Positions 32,111 through 44,480 of a stretch of 64,000 bases of DNA are shown piece after piece; positions within the stretch are counted from its first letter, which is position 1, and each line of letters begins with the position of its first letter. The translations under genes were made by a program, and so were the position numbers. Origin of the DNA: Corynespora cassiicola. Its lineage: Eukaryota > Ascomycota > Dothideomycetes > Pleosporales > Corynesporascaceae. The DNA lies in NCBI GenBank assembly GCA_022059125.1, contig JAEUWY010000021.1, forward strand, positions 1 to 64,000, written 5' to 3'. A model generated the notes under the pieces. It saw only the letters and a list, made by a program, of their open reading frames with translations. It ran no database searches and had not been told where the DNA came from.

Positions 32111-35100
32111 ATGAACAACCCCAACTTCCAGAACATGATGGCCATGAACCGGGGGAGCCAGAATGTCCAGCAGCACCTCATGCAGCACTACCGCAACCAG
32201 CAGGCCCAGGGTAAGATCCCGCAGGGCTGGCAGCAGACGGTGCAGCCTCAGGAGCGTGCCGCCCTCGCCCTCCAGTTCTACACGTCGTACCGTCTCGTCA
32301 AGCCCGACCTGAACGAAATGGAGGCCATGCGCATGTCCATGCAGTTTGAGACGCAGGCCTTCAACAACTCGCCCTCCAAGGACCAGTACCAGTCGACCAT
32401 CAAGTCCAAGTTTCAGGCCATGCAGAACCTGCGCCAGCAGCAGGCCCAAGGCATGCAGAACAACCTCAACAATCCCATGAACGCCATGAACGCCATGAAC
32501 CAAATGGGCATGATGGGCCAGCCCGGCGTTCAGGTCCCGCGACAGAACACTCCACAGCAGTTCCCCCAGGGCTTCGCGAACCCTCAGCTGCAGCGACCCA
32601 TGCAGGCGTCGCCCATACCCATGGCCCAGAACCCGTCGCAGATGGGCATGAACGCTGGCAACCCGCAGGGCATGCAGCAGGGCCAGAACGGACAGCAGCC
32701 TAACATGCAGCAGGGCCAGCCGCAAAACTACGACGAGAACCTCATCAACCAGTTTGCACGCCGCCTGATGACCAACGCCAAGGAGGAGACGCGACAGCGT
32801 TTCGAACAAGAAATCGCCCAATGGCCCGAGCAAAAGAAGCAGGCCGTCATGGCCCGCGGCATGCCGCCGATATTCCAGTGTTTCCGCGAGCAGGCCGTCA
32901 AGATGCTCCGTGCCAAACAGCTCAACCCGCAGCAGGCTCTCGCAGTGCTCAACCAGGACCAGAACGCAGGAGGAATGCAGCAGCAACTCAACCAGATGCA
33001 GGGTCAAGCCGGCATGAACCAGCGCCAGGGCAATCAGAACTTCGATTTCAACGCCTTGGCGAATCAGCAGATCGAGGCTCTCCGCGTGCAGGACCAGGGC
33101 CAGACGGTTGTGCCCGCCAGCAACAATCCAAATGCTCAGATGGTCGGGTTTGGCGGCCAGAACGCACAGGCTGGCCAGCAGCAAAACGCCAGCCTCGCAC
33201 AGCGCCAGGCAGCCCAAGCCGCATTTCAGAATGCCCAGCGCCAGCAGGCCGCCCAGGCTCAGGCGCAAGCACACGCGCAGGCTCAGGCCCAGGCTCAAGC
33301 CCAAGCTCGCGCACAGCAACAGATGCAGCAGCAAGCACAGGCTCGCGCTCAGGCTGTCCAGAACGGAAACGCAAACCAGCTTCTCCAAGGTCAGGTTGGC
33401 GGGCTCAACCTCCCACCTGGAACACAGCAGCCCAGCCCAGCTATGCCCATGCTGAACCGCCCGTTGGGTGTGCCTCCCGGGCAGCCAGGCCCGCGGACGC
33501 CGCAGCAGACCCCACAGGCCCATGTGCCCGTCATGACACCCCAGGGAAACCAGCCCCAGGGCATGCAGCAGGTGGACCCGCAGGTGGCGACGCAGTTGAT
33601 GCGCGAGGCACAACAACGAGCTGCCGCTGCCGCGCAGGGCCAGCAGCCATTGACCGACACGGTTCGCATGGGGCTTATACCACCCGAGATGGACCCGGTG
33701 ATAAAAGCGCAGCTGCTCAAAATTCCCGAGCCCCAGTTTCGTTCCATCATACAGTCTTACATGACCAATCTCCGTCGGACTAACCCCATCGCCAACGGCG
33801 GACCGATGCCTGGCGGGCAGGCCGGCCCGGGACAGCCCAACATGATCATGAACCCAGCACAGGCTCTACAGATGGCTATCCCTAGTCATATGATGAACGG
33901 TGCGAACATGGCCAATATGGGAGGCCGACCCAACATGAACATGGGACAGGCAACTCCAGGCCAGATGGGAGGGCAACCGGGCCAAATGGGCCAGCCGCCT
34001 GGGGGAAACCAGCAGGCGCAACGCTTGATGGACGCTTCAAATCTGCTTCGCTCAAGTCCTGGCATCATCCAGGCCACGGATCACACCCATTTCCCTCCAA
34101 ACGTCATCAACCCCAGCGTGCGACAACACCTTCCGCCGGATTGCAAGAGCTGGATCCAGCTTAAGCAGTGGGCTAGCCAGAATCCGCAACTGATGCCCGG
34201 CGTCAACCCGAACAAGCTTCTACTTCTCCAAGTGCTGCACTTCCAGGATGTAAGGCGGCAGTCGAATATGCAGCAAAACGGCGGCCGCCCACAGCAAAAC
34301 AATGTAGGTGGCATGGCACCACAAGCACCGATGGCAGGCCAAGGTCCACCACGGCCACCACAACAGCAGCAACAGCAACCCAACATGCCGAACGTGGCTG
34401 CCATACAGGTATCGCCGCAGGAGATACAAATGTTCAGGCAGAAGCTGCCTCCCAACCAGGCGGGAGTTAGCGATGACCAGCTGCGCACATATATCCAGAC
34501 CCAGAAATACCAGGCCTTCTTGAAGAGCCAGCATCTGCGCAACGTGCAAGCACAGACTCAGCAGCGGCCCCAGGGTCCGCAGCAGCAGCCTGGCATGCCT
34601 GGACAGGGACCTCAAGCGACGCGTCCACCCAGCGCTCAACCCCAACCTGCCCAAATCACTCCCCAGCAGGCGAAGCCAGCAAACAAGCCCCAGCAGCCCC
34701 CACAGACGACTCCTCAGCCCGCGCAAAACGCCCTGAAGCAGGGTGTCAAGCGTCCGAATGAGGATACGGAAGTTAATGCAGATGCATCCAACGCGAATGC
34801 TGCCCCGCAAGCTCCCGCCATGGTGCCGTCCGGCTCTCGCCAGGGTGTCAATCTTACCCAAGAACAGATGTCCAAGCTCAATCCACAACAACAAGCACAA
34901 ATGCGGGCACAACTGTTGAAGGCCCAGGATGCATCGAATAATAAGCCTCAACAGCGGCCTATACCATCCCCAGAGGAGATCCAGGCGCGCATGGCAGACC
35001 CCGCCCGAAAGACCAAGTTCAGGCTCATGGTCAACGAAGAGGATCAAAAGACGCCCCGCGGGCAACCGGTTCAGATGTCTCCCGAGGCCAGGGCGCAGGT

Positions 35101-36724
35101 GCAGGCTCTACTAAAGGACAAGTTCCCGCACTTCAAGAAGGTTGAACAGGCTCTCCGCATCTTCCTCGTCACTTTTGAAGGAGTCGAGTCCGAAAACATG
35201 GCCCGCACGGTCATGAAGGCCCGTCTTCAGATCATGAGGCAGATCAACATGCAGGATGGCTCTCTCCTTCCAGAAGTGACGCTCAGCGAGGCCGAGATCA
35301 AGGAGAACATTCGTAGGATCTTCTCATTCGTGGGCAAGGTCATGTCGACGGTGCAGAACCACCAGCAGAGCACGAAGCCTCCACAGGGTCAGCAACCACA
35401 GGGTTCTCAAGCTCAGGCTCAGGGACGACCACCCCAGCTGAACGCAGCTAACTTGAAGATAGTGGAGGAACAACAGCGTCAGAACAAGGTACCGCAAGCG
35501 CCGACGACCGAGAAGCCCGATGCAGCAATCCACTTTGGTGGCCAGTCACCGCGTGGTGCACCGACCTACTTCGACACTGCGCCGCCGCCAGTGAAGCTCA
35601 AGCTTCCAGACAAGAAGAGGCCGAAGATGGACCCCAGCAGTAGCCAGACGTCAACTCCCGGCGCGAAGCCCTCTCCGCACATGGGCTCCGCAAAGAATTC
35701 ACCGGAGATGAAGAGGCAGGCACCGCCAGAGCCAAGACCTACTTTTAAGTGCAGGGATCCCAGCTGCCCCCACTCAACACAGGGCTTTGACTCGCAACCT
35801 GAACTTGATGCGCACGTTGCTCAGGCGCACAGCAGAATCGACGATCCGCAGCAATTTGCCATTGACTCGATGGCCAGTTACTTGGATGTCGATGTAAAGA
35901 CCGGCTTGCCAAAGACAGACCCCAATGCTTCACGCCTTGCTGCTACCGCCAAGCCTGCACCTCCAGCCCGCCCTGCTCAGCCCGCCAAGTCCGGACAGAC
36001 TCCGAGCGTCCCACAGAATGCCACCACGCCAGCTCAGGCTGTAGCAACACCAATGACTCGAGTGCCTACCCAGACTGGTATTAAGAGCTCCCCGTCGACC
36101 AATTTGCTCAAGACCCCACAGACGGGAGCCAAGGTAGCCACGCCTAGTACAGGCGGCCCAACCAAGGCTACACCCACCAGCATGGCGAAGCCTGCTGCGA
36201 AGCAGCCTGAGAACGTTGCAGTCCCCGAGCCCGAGAAGGAGGAGGATCTCCAGCCGGTTCTTCCAAGCTCTCTATTCGATTTCTCCTATGACGAAATCTA
36301 CCCTGCGCTTGACAACAACGGCCCGCTTACAGTCCTGGATCTCAAGGATGAAGACGCTTCCTGGGTCCTCCGCTCGCGACCAAGCTCACCTATCGAGACA
36401 CCGGATTCTTCCACCAAGGACACTCCGTCTACAAGACAGTCGGATATTTCGGAGAATGACAACCTTCAGATCCGCCTGGACATAAAGGAGCCAGTAGATG
36501 TGCCCGATGCATGGAACAACGCACTGAATAACAACACCCTCCCTCTCGATGCCCAGCTGTCCGAGGATCTTCAGCATCTCGGTGTCACCCTGCCACCCAT
36601 GGACCAGGATGACATGATGCTATTCTATGGCGACAGCATCATGATGGATCTTGACACGCTAGACAGGACCATGGACAGCATGGACTTCAGCGCATCGCTT
36701 GATCCTGCTGTTCTGACGACGTGA
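32111..36724 (+). CDS. MED15: Mediator complex subunit 15 (MED15/GAL11)
   Basis: An intronless frame of 1537 residues starting at ATG after TTCTCACC. The N-terminal KIX domain (about residues 34-115) is recognisable by KIPQGWQQTVQPQERAALA, FYTSYRLVKPDLNEMEAMRM and STIKSKFQAMQNLR. It is the three-helix surface that fungal Gal11/Med15 uses to bind activators in the Mediator tail. Then follow very long Gln/Met/Pro/Ala-rich regions, including an alternating Ala-Gln run (about 380-416). A helical segment (about 990-1080) carries VEQALRIFLVTFEGVESENM. A CCHH zinc-finger-like motif (CRDPSC ... HVAQAH, about 1212-1239) is also present, with an acidic C terminus (MDQDDMMLFYGDSIMMD). The gene is nuclear, linking activators to RNA polymerase II. 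It is isolated, with kilobases of empty DNA on both sides. Confidence 0.92.
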   Translation: MNNPNFQNMMAMNRGSQNVQQHLMQHYRNQQAQGKIPQGWQQTVQPQERAALALQFYTSYRLVKPDLNEMEAMRMSMQFETQAFNNSPSKDQYQSTIKSKFQAMQNLRQQQAQGMQNNLNNPMNAMNAMNQMGMMGQPGVQVPRQNTPQQFPQGFANPQLQRPMQASPIPMAQNPSQMGMNAGNPQGMQQGQNGQQPNMQQGQPQNYDENLINQFARRLMTNAKEETRQRFEQEIAQWPEQKKQAVMARGMPPIFQCFREQAVKMLRAKQLNPQQALAVLNQDQNAGGMQQQLNQMQGQAGMNQRQGNQNFDFNALANQQIEALRVQDQGQTVVPASNNPNAQMVGFGGQNAQAGQQQNASLAQRQAAQAAFQNAQRQQAAQAQAQAHAQAQAQAQAQARAQQQMQQQAQARAQAVQNGNANQLLQGQVGGLNLPPGTQQPSPAMPMLNRPLGVPPGQPGPRTPQQTPQAHVPVMTPQGNQPQGMQQVDPQVATQLMREAQQRAAAAAQGQQPLTDTVRMGLIPPEMDPVIKAQLLKIPEPQFRSIIQSYMTNLRRTNPIANGGPMPGGQAGPGQPNMIMNPAQALQMAIPSHMMNGANMANMGGRPNMNMGQATPGQMGGQPGQMGQPPGGNQQAQRLMDASNLLRSSPGIIQATDHTHFPPNVINPSVRQHLPPDCKSWIQLKQWASQNPQLMPGVNPNKLLLLQVLHFQDVRRQSNMQQNGGRPQQNNVGGMAPQAPMAGQGPPRPPQQQQQQPNMPNVAAIQVSPQEIQMFRQKLPPNQAGVSDDQLRTYIQTQKYQAFLKSQHLRNVQAQTQQRPQGPQQQPGMPGQGPQATRPPSAQPQPAQITPQQAKPANKPQQPPQTTPQPAQNALKQGVKRPNEDTEVNADASNANAAPQAPAMVPSGSRQGVNLTQEQMSKLNPQQQAQMRAQLLKAQDASNNKPQQRPIPSPEEIQARMADPARKTKFRLMVNEEDQKTPRGQPVQMSPEARAQVQALLKDKFPHFKKVEQALRIFLVTFEGVESENMARTVMKARLQIMRQINMQDGSLLPEVTLSEAEIKENIRRIFSFVGKVMSTVQNHQQSTKPPQGQQPQGSQAQAQGRPPQLNAANLKIVEEQQRQNKVPQAPTTEKPDAAIHFGGQSPRGAPTYFDTAPPPVKLKLPDKKRPKMDPSSSQTSTPGAKPSPHMGSAKNSPEMKRQAPPEPRPTFKCRDPSCPHSTQGFDSQPELDAHVAQAHSRIDDPQQFAIDSMASYLDVDVKTGLPKTDPNASRLAATAKPAPPARPAQPAKSGQTPSVPQNATTPAQAVATPMTRVPTQTGIKSSPSTNLLKTPQTGAKVATPSTGGPTKATPTSMAKPAAKQPENVAVPEPEKEEDLQPVLPSSLFDFSYDEIYPALDNNGPLTVLDLKDEDASWVLRSRPSSPIETPDSSTKDTPSTRQSDISENDNLQIRLDIKEPVDVPDAWNNALNNNTLPLDAQLSEDLQHLGVTLPPMDQDDMMLFYGDSIMMDLDTLDRTMDSMDFSASLDPAVLTT

Positions 36725-37804
36725 TTGACAGTGCTCCACTCACTTCGTATACCCACGGCCCACTTGGGTCTTCGTTGCATATATTTGTGCACGGCGCGCG
36801 GTTTGATTGATTGATTTACACGTGGTCGTCTTTGGTTGCTTCACCGTGGCCACTGCCACGGTTTCTGTTGCTTTGGCATCCCTATCGCTTGTTTTAGTGT
36901 TTGCAAATTCTGTTTGGCATGGCGTTCTTCGGGGCAATGGAGCCTCTTGAGGATTGGGTTCTCCGATCTGGTTTTGGTTCGTTGGTCGCTTGTCCACCAT
37001 ATGAATGAAGCCATGAGTCCACGGACTAGGAAATTTTTCTGTCTTTTTCTTTTTGAGTTTTTTCACTGGTTATTTTTGGAATCACATATGGGAAAATGGA
37101 AATCCCCAAGGGCAAAGGGGTGTTGTTATCATCATCATCATCGTCGTCATATTGTCGCCATTTTATCATTGTCATTGCAAGATTTATCGTCTTGACTCCT
37201 TTTCTGTCTGCCTTTTGGTGTTGGCGTACGTGCGTGAGTCATTGGTTTTGTTTTCCCTCCCCGTCGAGTGTTGTTTTTGTTCGCTTTTTCCCAGGGCTCG
37301 TGGATCGCGGCGAATCAGCGTGTCCTCCTCGTCAGGGCTTGCGGACTCGCGAGGCGAGTGGCGAGGTGAGTCCAGGCGAGGCGAAGAGACGACTACGACG
37401 GCTGGTAATTATACCCCTCACTTAACTACTTTCCGGTTTTTTTTTCTATATGTCGTGTGTGTCTTTACATGTTCAATCGTTGGCTGCCCTTGGTTCGGCG
37501 GTCGGTTCTTTTTTTTTTTAGCTACCAAATCTCTCCATCTGTGAGTCTGTCTCTGTGAACGTTTCTTTTCTTTTTTTTCAAAGGCAAAAAAAACGGTGTG
37601 AGGACTGTCTTTAATGGGGGTGGCGAGGGGGGAATTTTCTTTTGTGTGGCGGGGATGGGATAGGGGGTGTGTGTGCGAAGTGTGAGGACCGAAGTGGAAA
37701 CTGAAGCTTACGGCAAAGGGAAGGGAAGGAAGTTTGCTACTGTTCGCTGTTAGTAATGATGATGAACTGAATTGAATGCGGATGTGTGCTGCTTGACTAG
37801 GTTA

Positions 37805-37833
37805 TGATGGTGATGGTGATGGTGATGGTGATG
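37805..37833. repeat. (GGTGAT)n tract
   Basis: GATGGTGATGGTGATGGTGA and continuing. Short microsatellite in non-coding DNA downstream of MED15. Confidence 0.8.
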
Positions 37834-39859
37834 CGGTGGCCTGGGCTCGTTTGCTGAGGGGTCTGGCGCGCTTCGCGTGATTGTTTGATCTGGGTTAAGA
37901 GGGGTGGATTTAGGCTGAGGTCCTTGTTTGGTGTTTGCTTCGGTCAGATGGGACAGGTTGAGAGGGGGGTATGTTGTCTGTCGGCTCAGGCTGAATGGGG
38001 GGGCGTACAGGGTCAGTTTTTTTTTTTCGGGGCATGTGACATCCATTTTGAGGACTGGATTTGTTTATTTTATTTTTGGCGTGCTTCCTCCTTTGAGAGG
38101 AGAGTACTTGAAAATCACGATTGTACAAGGCCAGTTGTACGTTCTGGAGAGGGTTTATAAGGTCTGAGACTTGGTGATTCGAAGAGAGTACGAGTGCTTT
38201 TGAGGAAGGATGGGCGGCAGGGAATTTGAGAAGGTTTTTTGCCGGGTCTCTTGCAATTATCTTGCCCTCGAGTAAAAGCATACACATCTCTCTTTTTTGT
38301 TTGCATGGCTAATTAGTATGTCTCAAATTGATTTAAAGTGATGGAATGGATACTACCACTTTTCTGTTGAATCGAGTTTTCATCTGTGAAACCCTTCTTT
38401 CGCTAGCTAGTGAATGCTTTGAAGCAAGACAGAATGAATGATGTCTCCATGTCAAAATCTGTTGCCTCGCTTTCAAAGTAGCTTTACACGTGGGTAAGGC
38501 ACCTATCACGCCACCTATGCATATGTGAATGAAGTTGGTTGCTAGAACACCACAGCAACCATAGAGAAGGAGCGAATGTTTTCGGTATATGTTGAGCTTA
38601 ATTTATAGATCTCACAGGGATTGTCTTCCCCTATGAGCTGGCAAAGTCTTTTTAAATCATGTATGTATGTCCCAATATGCCGCTGTTGGGGTTTAAAATT
38701 ATGGTACTGGAACAACGAACTCCCTTCTTGAGAATCTCAACAACGCCCTTGAAATTTTCTTGGTTTTTTTGGTACAAAGTTCCGGACTTTTGTTCATAGA
38801 TGGTATTATCTGAGCCTTAGTTCTTGATTGTAGTGTGTTGAGTAAAAGTCTGTTCAACACCCGAACATCATGCTTATTACAATGCAAAGTTACTTGTGAA
38901 CAACGGAAGAAACATGAATTTGTCCAAGGTTGGTGGTGCGAAGATAATGAGTTTAGTAGGCAGTCCTTTTCTGAATCATGGCATTGAAATGGGATTTGTC
39001 ATCTTTCAAGATGCCTAGTATTTTTATGTTGTAGCGAATCCAGAGCGAGAAGAGAATTTTCCAGCTTGTAAATGAACTCCATGCATATCTTAGCTATAGT
39101 ATCTTATGTTTGCATCTAATTATCCTCTTCTAAAAGATAGAAAGCCTTTGTTGTCAAGTTTTGCTCTTTTCCGCCTTCCCTAGCTTTTGGAGACTTTGAT
39201 AAAAGTTCATGTGGTATGTATTGCTTAGTGACTCATCAACTTGGAACCAAACTGTTAGATCTTATCAGGAGATGCCATTGGGTAGTATGAATGCCAAGCT
39301 TTTACAACAAGTTCTAGTCCATCACAGAACCATTGAATCAGTTAGTGGATTCAGGAACTGACACAAGTCAGGTACGTCAGCTGTGCGACACGTGATGAAA
39401 AGAAAAGTGTCCACGTGGGGGAGACTTCCAATAGAAAGTGTTGGGATGGTTTATAATATGACCCAAGATGTGACCAGGCGGAGCACTGTGGCACAAGGAG
39501 AGGTGTCGGTTCGAAAGCGTGGTCCCAACAACCAGAGAAACACCAAAACGATATCACGAACCTCATCAAACCTCAGCCTCACAAGCAGAGGTGTACTTCC
39601 CCAATGTAGGGTTGGGCTCAATTAGTGTTGATTATATCCACTATGCTTAATTCAACGTTGAGCATTCCACTGTGTAGAGAGTGCAGAAGGAACGGGCGGT
39701 TCCACGATCTAGAATCAATTCTAAACAGCTAACATGTACAGGGTAATCTAGACGGTTAAGGACCTAGCACGTCGTTTCTCCTCTTTTTATGCTTTATGAA
39801 ATCTTTGATGTGAAGGACAAAGCATATACAAGTATTATGCTTTCCACACAACTATACAC

Positions 39860-40200
39860 TCTTTTGAAATAATTGCACGTTAGTAACGCACATACCTTAA
39901 AATCTTATAATAAGCTGTCTAGCTTTAATGAATAATTAAAAAATTTATTCTAAGAGGCGTAGTATGAGCATTAAGCCCTCTTTTTAGTATTAAAGAAGGC
40001 CTTTGTGACTTATATTGAAGGGGGAGAGAGTATACCTATACGTAGACTAGTATAGCCTTAAAGCTCATACAAATATAGAAAGAATTAGCTTCTAGCAAAT
40101 TTACTACTCTTGTTTTAGTACGAATAGTAGATCAGCATGAAATGCTAAGCTTAGATAAATCTTCTGTTAACTTAGTCTATTAACTCTTCTATAAAATGAC
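39860..40200. other. AT-rich patch, possible repeat fragment
   Basis: A local AT-rich stretch without frames, flanked by more balanced DNA. Its texture recalls the RIP-affected block at the left edge, but I could not align it to anything in the window. Confidence 0.25.
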
Positions 40201-41374
40201 GTGAAGGCTGAGTAACGCAAAGGGATCAGATATTTCCATCTTAAAAGCAAATCAGGAGTCACACGGCGCACTAAAATTCAGCTCTACCCGGGCAGTACAT
40301 TAAATGAGGCCATTTGAATTGCCACTCCACTTGTAACAACTAAGTATAGCCCCATTAATCGTGATTTCTCGCGAACTTGAATTTTTTGTTCGTTTAGTTG
40401 TGTTTTCAGGACTCCCTAGGCTCCAATTGTGTTATAAAACCAAAACAATCATCACCCTTCCACCTTGTCAGTAGACCACAAAGACGTAAAAGAAGTTACT
40501 CTGATCTTAAGCGGGAATTGATGAACAAGTACGTGATTCTGTGTTTATGACTGTATTTGCAAGTCTCGCCAGCAAGATAAGAATACCCGTCTAGTGAGGC
40601 TGCATAGATTAACATCCCAGACGGGATAGAGGCAGCAACGTGATGTTCCAACATCAAGAGAGTGCAGAAACTCGTATATTAACAATAATCACACCTCCCC
40701 TGCATCCATAACTCCTTCCAGCCAACTGCTGAAAGACAGCCATCATATCACTACCTCAACATCGACATGCCCCATCTCTAAAGAAGAAGAAATCCCCTCC
40801 CCCGCACTCCAAAAACACTCCCTCAGCTCACCTTGCCTCGCCTCGCCTACCCCAGCCTACCCCAGCCCACCCCAGTCTAGCCCCTCGCCTACTCCCCCAG
40901 TCCCGTCCAGTCCAGCACAAACGACCCGACACACCGTCCCGTCTGAGACCCCTTTTTTACCCCACAACACACCACACCACGCCACACCTCACATGATGCC
41001 GGCCGGGGTAAATAGAGGGACAAGGCGGCACGAGACGGGACGGGACGGGAATGAACTGGACTGGACTGGTGTGAGCGCCGATCACGATCTCGCATGCTAC
41101 TGTTTGCCCTGCGTGGCCTCGGGCTCAGGGTCTAGCACGGGCGTGTTGGGATGGGATGGTGGGAGAGGGGGCGGGACGGAGATGTGGGGAGGGAGGGTTA
41201 GGTAGAGTCACGCCAAAGTATACGTAGACAGATAGGAAGGTGCGTATGTAGACGAGAGAGCACGGGGCGATATCGGATGTAAAAACGTTACACAAAGAGA
41301 GCGACAGATGAAGAGGGCGGAGACCGGGACGGACGTGGCATACGCGAAAACGGACAGATGGGATACACGCTCCC

Positions 41375-41400
41375 CAGTCCAGTCCAGTCCAGTCCAGTCC
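41375..41400. repeat. (CCAGT)n pentanucleotide repeat
   Basis: Five consecutive CCAGT-type units. The complementary ACTGG units occur in short runs nearby (about 41050), and similar CTGGA motifs recur near 49260. Non-coding. Confidence 0.8.
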
Positions 41401-43600
41401 ACAACCTCTTCAAACGAAGCAAAGGTGGTCCGGTCCGCGGACCTCCACCCACAGCACGCACGCCAATCGGCGGAGCGAGTTGCGTGTAGCTAGGCTGATC
41501 GAAGACATGCGAGTAGGCAAAAAGTGGATGCGCAGATCCGGTGAAGGGATATGGCGTGCAGATTACCACTTTATTTTTTGTGGGGTCGGCCGAGATCGAT
41601 CAAAAGAGACGGCATGCATGTATGCATTCCTCTTATCCTGTCTTGCAACTTCGTGCATGCTTGCAGGGAGCATGAATGTCGTTGAGATGTAGGTAGCTAT
41701 GGTGGGTAGTGGTGGGCATTTGTCACTGCCTCTTGCTTTGTCCTCAGCTGAGGTGTTTTGTTGTTGAGCTCTGGATCGAGATTGTGGAATTGCATTTTTC
41801 CCCCTCTTCGCTCTCTTCGCTCTCTGCGCTCTCTGCGCTGTTGCCGTTGTATGTGGGGGAGTTTCTTCTTTACCCTCGCCCCCGGGTTTCATTCTTTTTT
41901 TTCCCCATTCGCCTCCGCCGGCATGGAGACGCGCATGATGCAAAGATGAAATCTCTTCAAAGGCAACGTGGACTGGGACCATGGGGATGCAGGCCTGAGT
42001 GTTGAGGACATGTGAGGCTTGGAATAAGGGATCACCTACGCTTTCCTTTGGGTAGTGGCGGGCTTGCATCGCCCATCACCATGCACAATTCTCCTCATTG
42101 ATAGGACCGGAGACGCAAAATGGATGCCTACCTATACCGTCGGTTTGAAGCGCCAAAGGAAGACAATGGTTGAGCCGACTGGACGCGAGGAGAAGTGAGT
42201 TGGATATGGGTGGGAATTTGGGGGCGTCGCCAAGTGCGAATGAGGGCCAGGGCGAGTACATGGCCCCTCGTATTCGCACCACCAGCATCGCCTCCTGTCA
42301 AATTGCGTAACGCCCACATCATTGTAAAAAAAACCGTGGTTCGCGTTTGATAATAGAAATCCAGAACAGGGCGACACTGGCAGCTGAAGTTCAAGTACCG
42401 AAAGGCGTCCAGGATACTAATGACGCTGGTCTGAACCCCCCCTTCTTCTTCTCTCCCATCCTTGGGTTGAAATGGGGGATGGGGCGAGTAGATTGCTGCA
42501 AACCTTGGGAGCGAACGCGAGGAGAACAGCCTAGAAATGGGTGCACCGCGGTAAGTTGAATGAGGAGCTGTGGGAGGGCGCCCTCTCCGAGTGGGATGTG
42601 GAGCCGGCAGGTTCCGGACGCGATGAGTGGGTGTGAGGGCGCAGGGCGGGTTTAGTCTGTGGATCTGGTCTGGGAGCAGCAAAGAGTGGTTGATGGCTGA
42701 GGAGTCGTTGGGTTGAAGGGTGTGGGTATACGGTTGGTGGGAAGCGTAGCGATTGGGCAGCGGATTCCGGCTCTGGGGTTTCCACAGCCATTGATGGGAA
42801 TTGCTCTGCATGCGATGGCATTCTCCACGGACTTGCAATTGGGTAGGGCTGGGCGCTGCCGTTCCTGGGCAGTCAGAGGCCCATAAACAGAAAGGACCTT
42901 GAGCATCAGTGTGAGCTGGGGGCCTAGCCGCCTTCTAGAAGACGTCTCTCTCTCATGTCAACGCAGCGCCGACGATTCGACGACCTTGGGCCGAGTCATG
43001 ACGTTGGGTTTGGAGGCGTCACCGACGTATGCACTTCACGTGCCCATTGTTTCGCGGGCGACTCAACAAAGTCGGAGCAGGATCCATCCCCTGATCATCG
43101 CTGCAATCGAGTCGCAAGCGTGACGAAAGGACAGGCGGGAGCGCGTGCATCATCCCTCGCCCCCCCGCATCCCGCATCGATTCACTTTCCCATGCAAGCA
43201 AAGGGGAGGGCGAGGGAAAAAAAAAGAAGGCACATCCGCGACTAGAGGGTTCGGCTCTTCAAACATGAGAAAGCGGCCGACACATCTCCCGCAGGTGTAT
43301 GGGAATCGTGTCGGAGCGCACCCCCCAGGCTGCTCTGTGCTGGGGCAAGATCCGACGGCGAACCGGTTCCCCTTGGGCATCCTCGGGCGGCTTGGGCCAG
43401 GAGTGTGTTTGGCCTAGGATGCACTGGCGGACGATTCGCGAAGGCTCTCGAGCAGCAGGCCAACGGCCAACAGGGGAAACGTCGGCGTGAAGGATTTTCC
43501 GCTTCGGGCGGGAACGGCCCGGCGATCTGGGAAAGTTGGGCGAGCGACGGGCTCAGGAAAAGCGGGCGCGCCGAAGGAGGGAAAGCGGGCGAGCTCCGGG

Positions 43601-43623
43601 CGAGACGAGACGAGACGAGACGA
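43601..43623. repeat. (GAGAC)n tract
   Basis: CGAGACGAGACGAGACGAG and continuing in GC-rich non-coding DNA. Confidence 0.8.
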
Positions 43624-44480
43624 CGGTCAGGCCAGAGGCATGTGGCATGTGGCAGGTGTGGGTGTCTGTATGCAGGGCCTGAGGCTGAGCTCGGGTGGCG
43701 ACTGGCGAGGTGCTGCTATTTTTCGAAGACGCTGCAGGGGTGGGGGGAGCGTCTCTGCGGAGCGAGCGTGTCGAAGGAATGCTGACTACCGTGTCGACAC
43801 GCTCACGACACTGGCATCCCTGTCGCCTCGTGCATGTTCTCGGGAATTTAATTTTTTGGCCCTCCCTCTCTTCCCTACTCTTTTCTCTCGCCTCTGTGCT
43901 GCACCTTTCTTGGGCCGTTCGAGAAAGCCCGAAAGGGTGGGTTGGGATGACGCAGGGCGCCAAACATGATGATGTGAAAAAAAGCAAGGTGCACGGCGCA
44001 AGCTGGCCTGTTTGAGCGCCCGGCAGAGGACTGCGTGGTCCAACGCTGGCGTGCCGTCGTTGTTTGACCGGTCCAGCTGCCGGCTGTGAACGGCGCTGGA
44101 TCTGGACAAGCACAAGCAGCCTTCTGGAACACGACATGGCGGTGAAGGGCTTCTGCGGCAGTGGATCTCTGGCCGGGATGTCGAGCGTAGCCCTGGTTGC
44201 ACGGCATCTGGGCGTGGGTCCGGGGTAGCACGACGACTATATAGCTGCTCGAGTGAGGTGGGAGGGAAAGCAAAGCAAGGCGCTGTCACAAGGCGCTGTC
44301 AAACGGCACGGCGAGCAGTGGGGTGGGCACGGTGGCACCGGGACCAGAAGACGATGGATTATTTCTGCTGAAGGCGTTGGGGCGCGCGGTGGGCCAACGC
44401 CCCGAGGGTGTAGAGTGACAGATACCGTCCCAACCGCAAGGCGTGGATGGCAGGGCTGGCGTGGGCGCCAACGTCGGACT

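Larger units (their letters stand above)
36725..44480. other. 7.8-kb gene desert
   Basis: No frame here has domain-like sequence, and none of the small frames looks conserved. 36.7-38.3 kb is probably MED15 3' flank, with T runs and a (GGTGAT)n tract at 37805-37833. 38.3-40.7 kb is AT-richer with nothing recognisable. 40.8-41.5 kb holds pyrimidine-rich and (CCAGT)n simple repeats. 41.7-44.3 kb is GC-rich with overlapping arginine- or proline-rich frames on both strands. Long non-coding RNA or ancient repeat remains are possible. Confidence 0.5.

Noticed and set aside
31955..33616. 553-codon minus-strand frame antisense to the start of MED15
   Set aside because: Leucine/histidine/valine-rich composition arises from the complement of CAG/ATG-rich codons of MED15, which has a clear KIX domain on the plus strand.
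42128..42838. 236-codon minus-strand frame in the second desert
   Set aside because: No recognisable motif, mixed low-complexity segments, several competing frames on both strands. A real orphan gene cannot be excluded.
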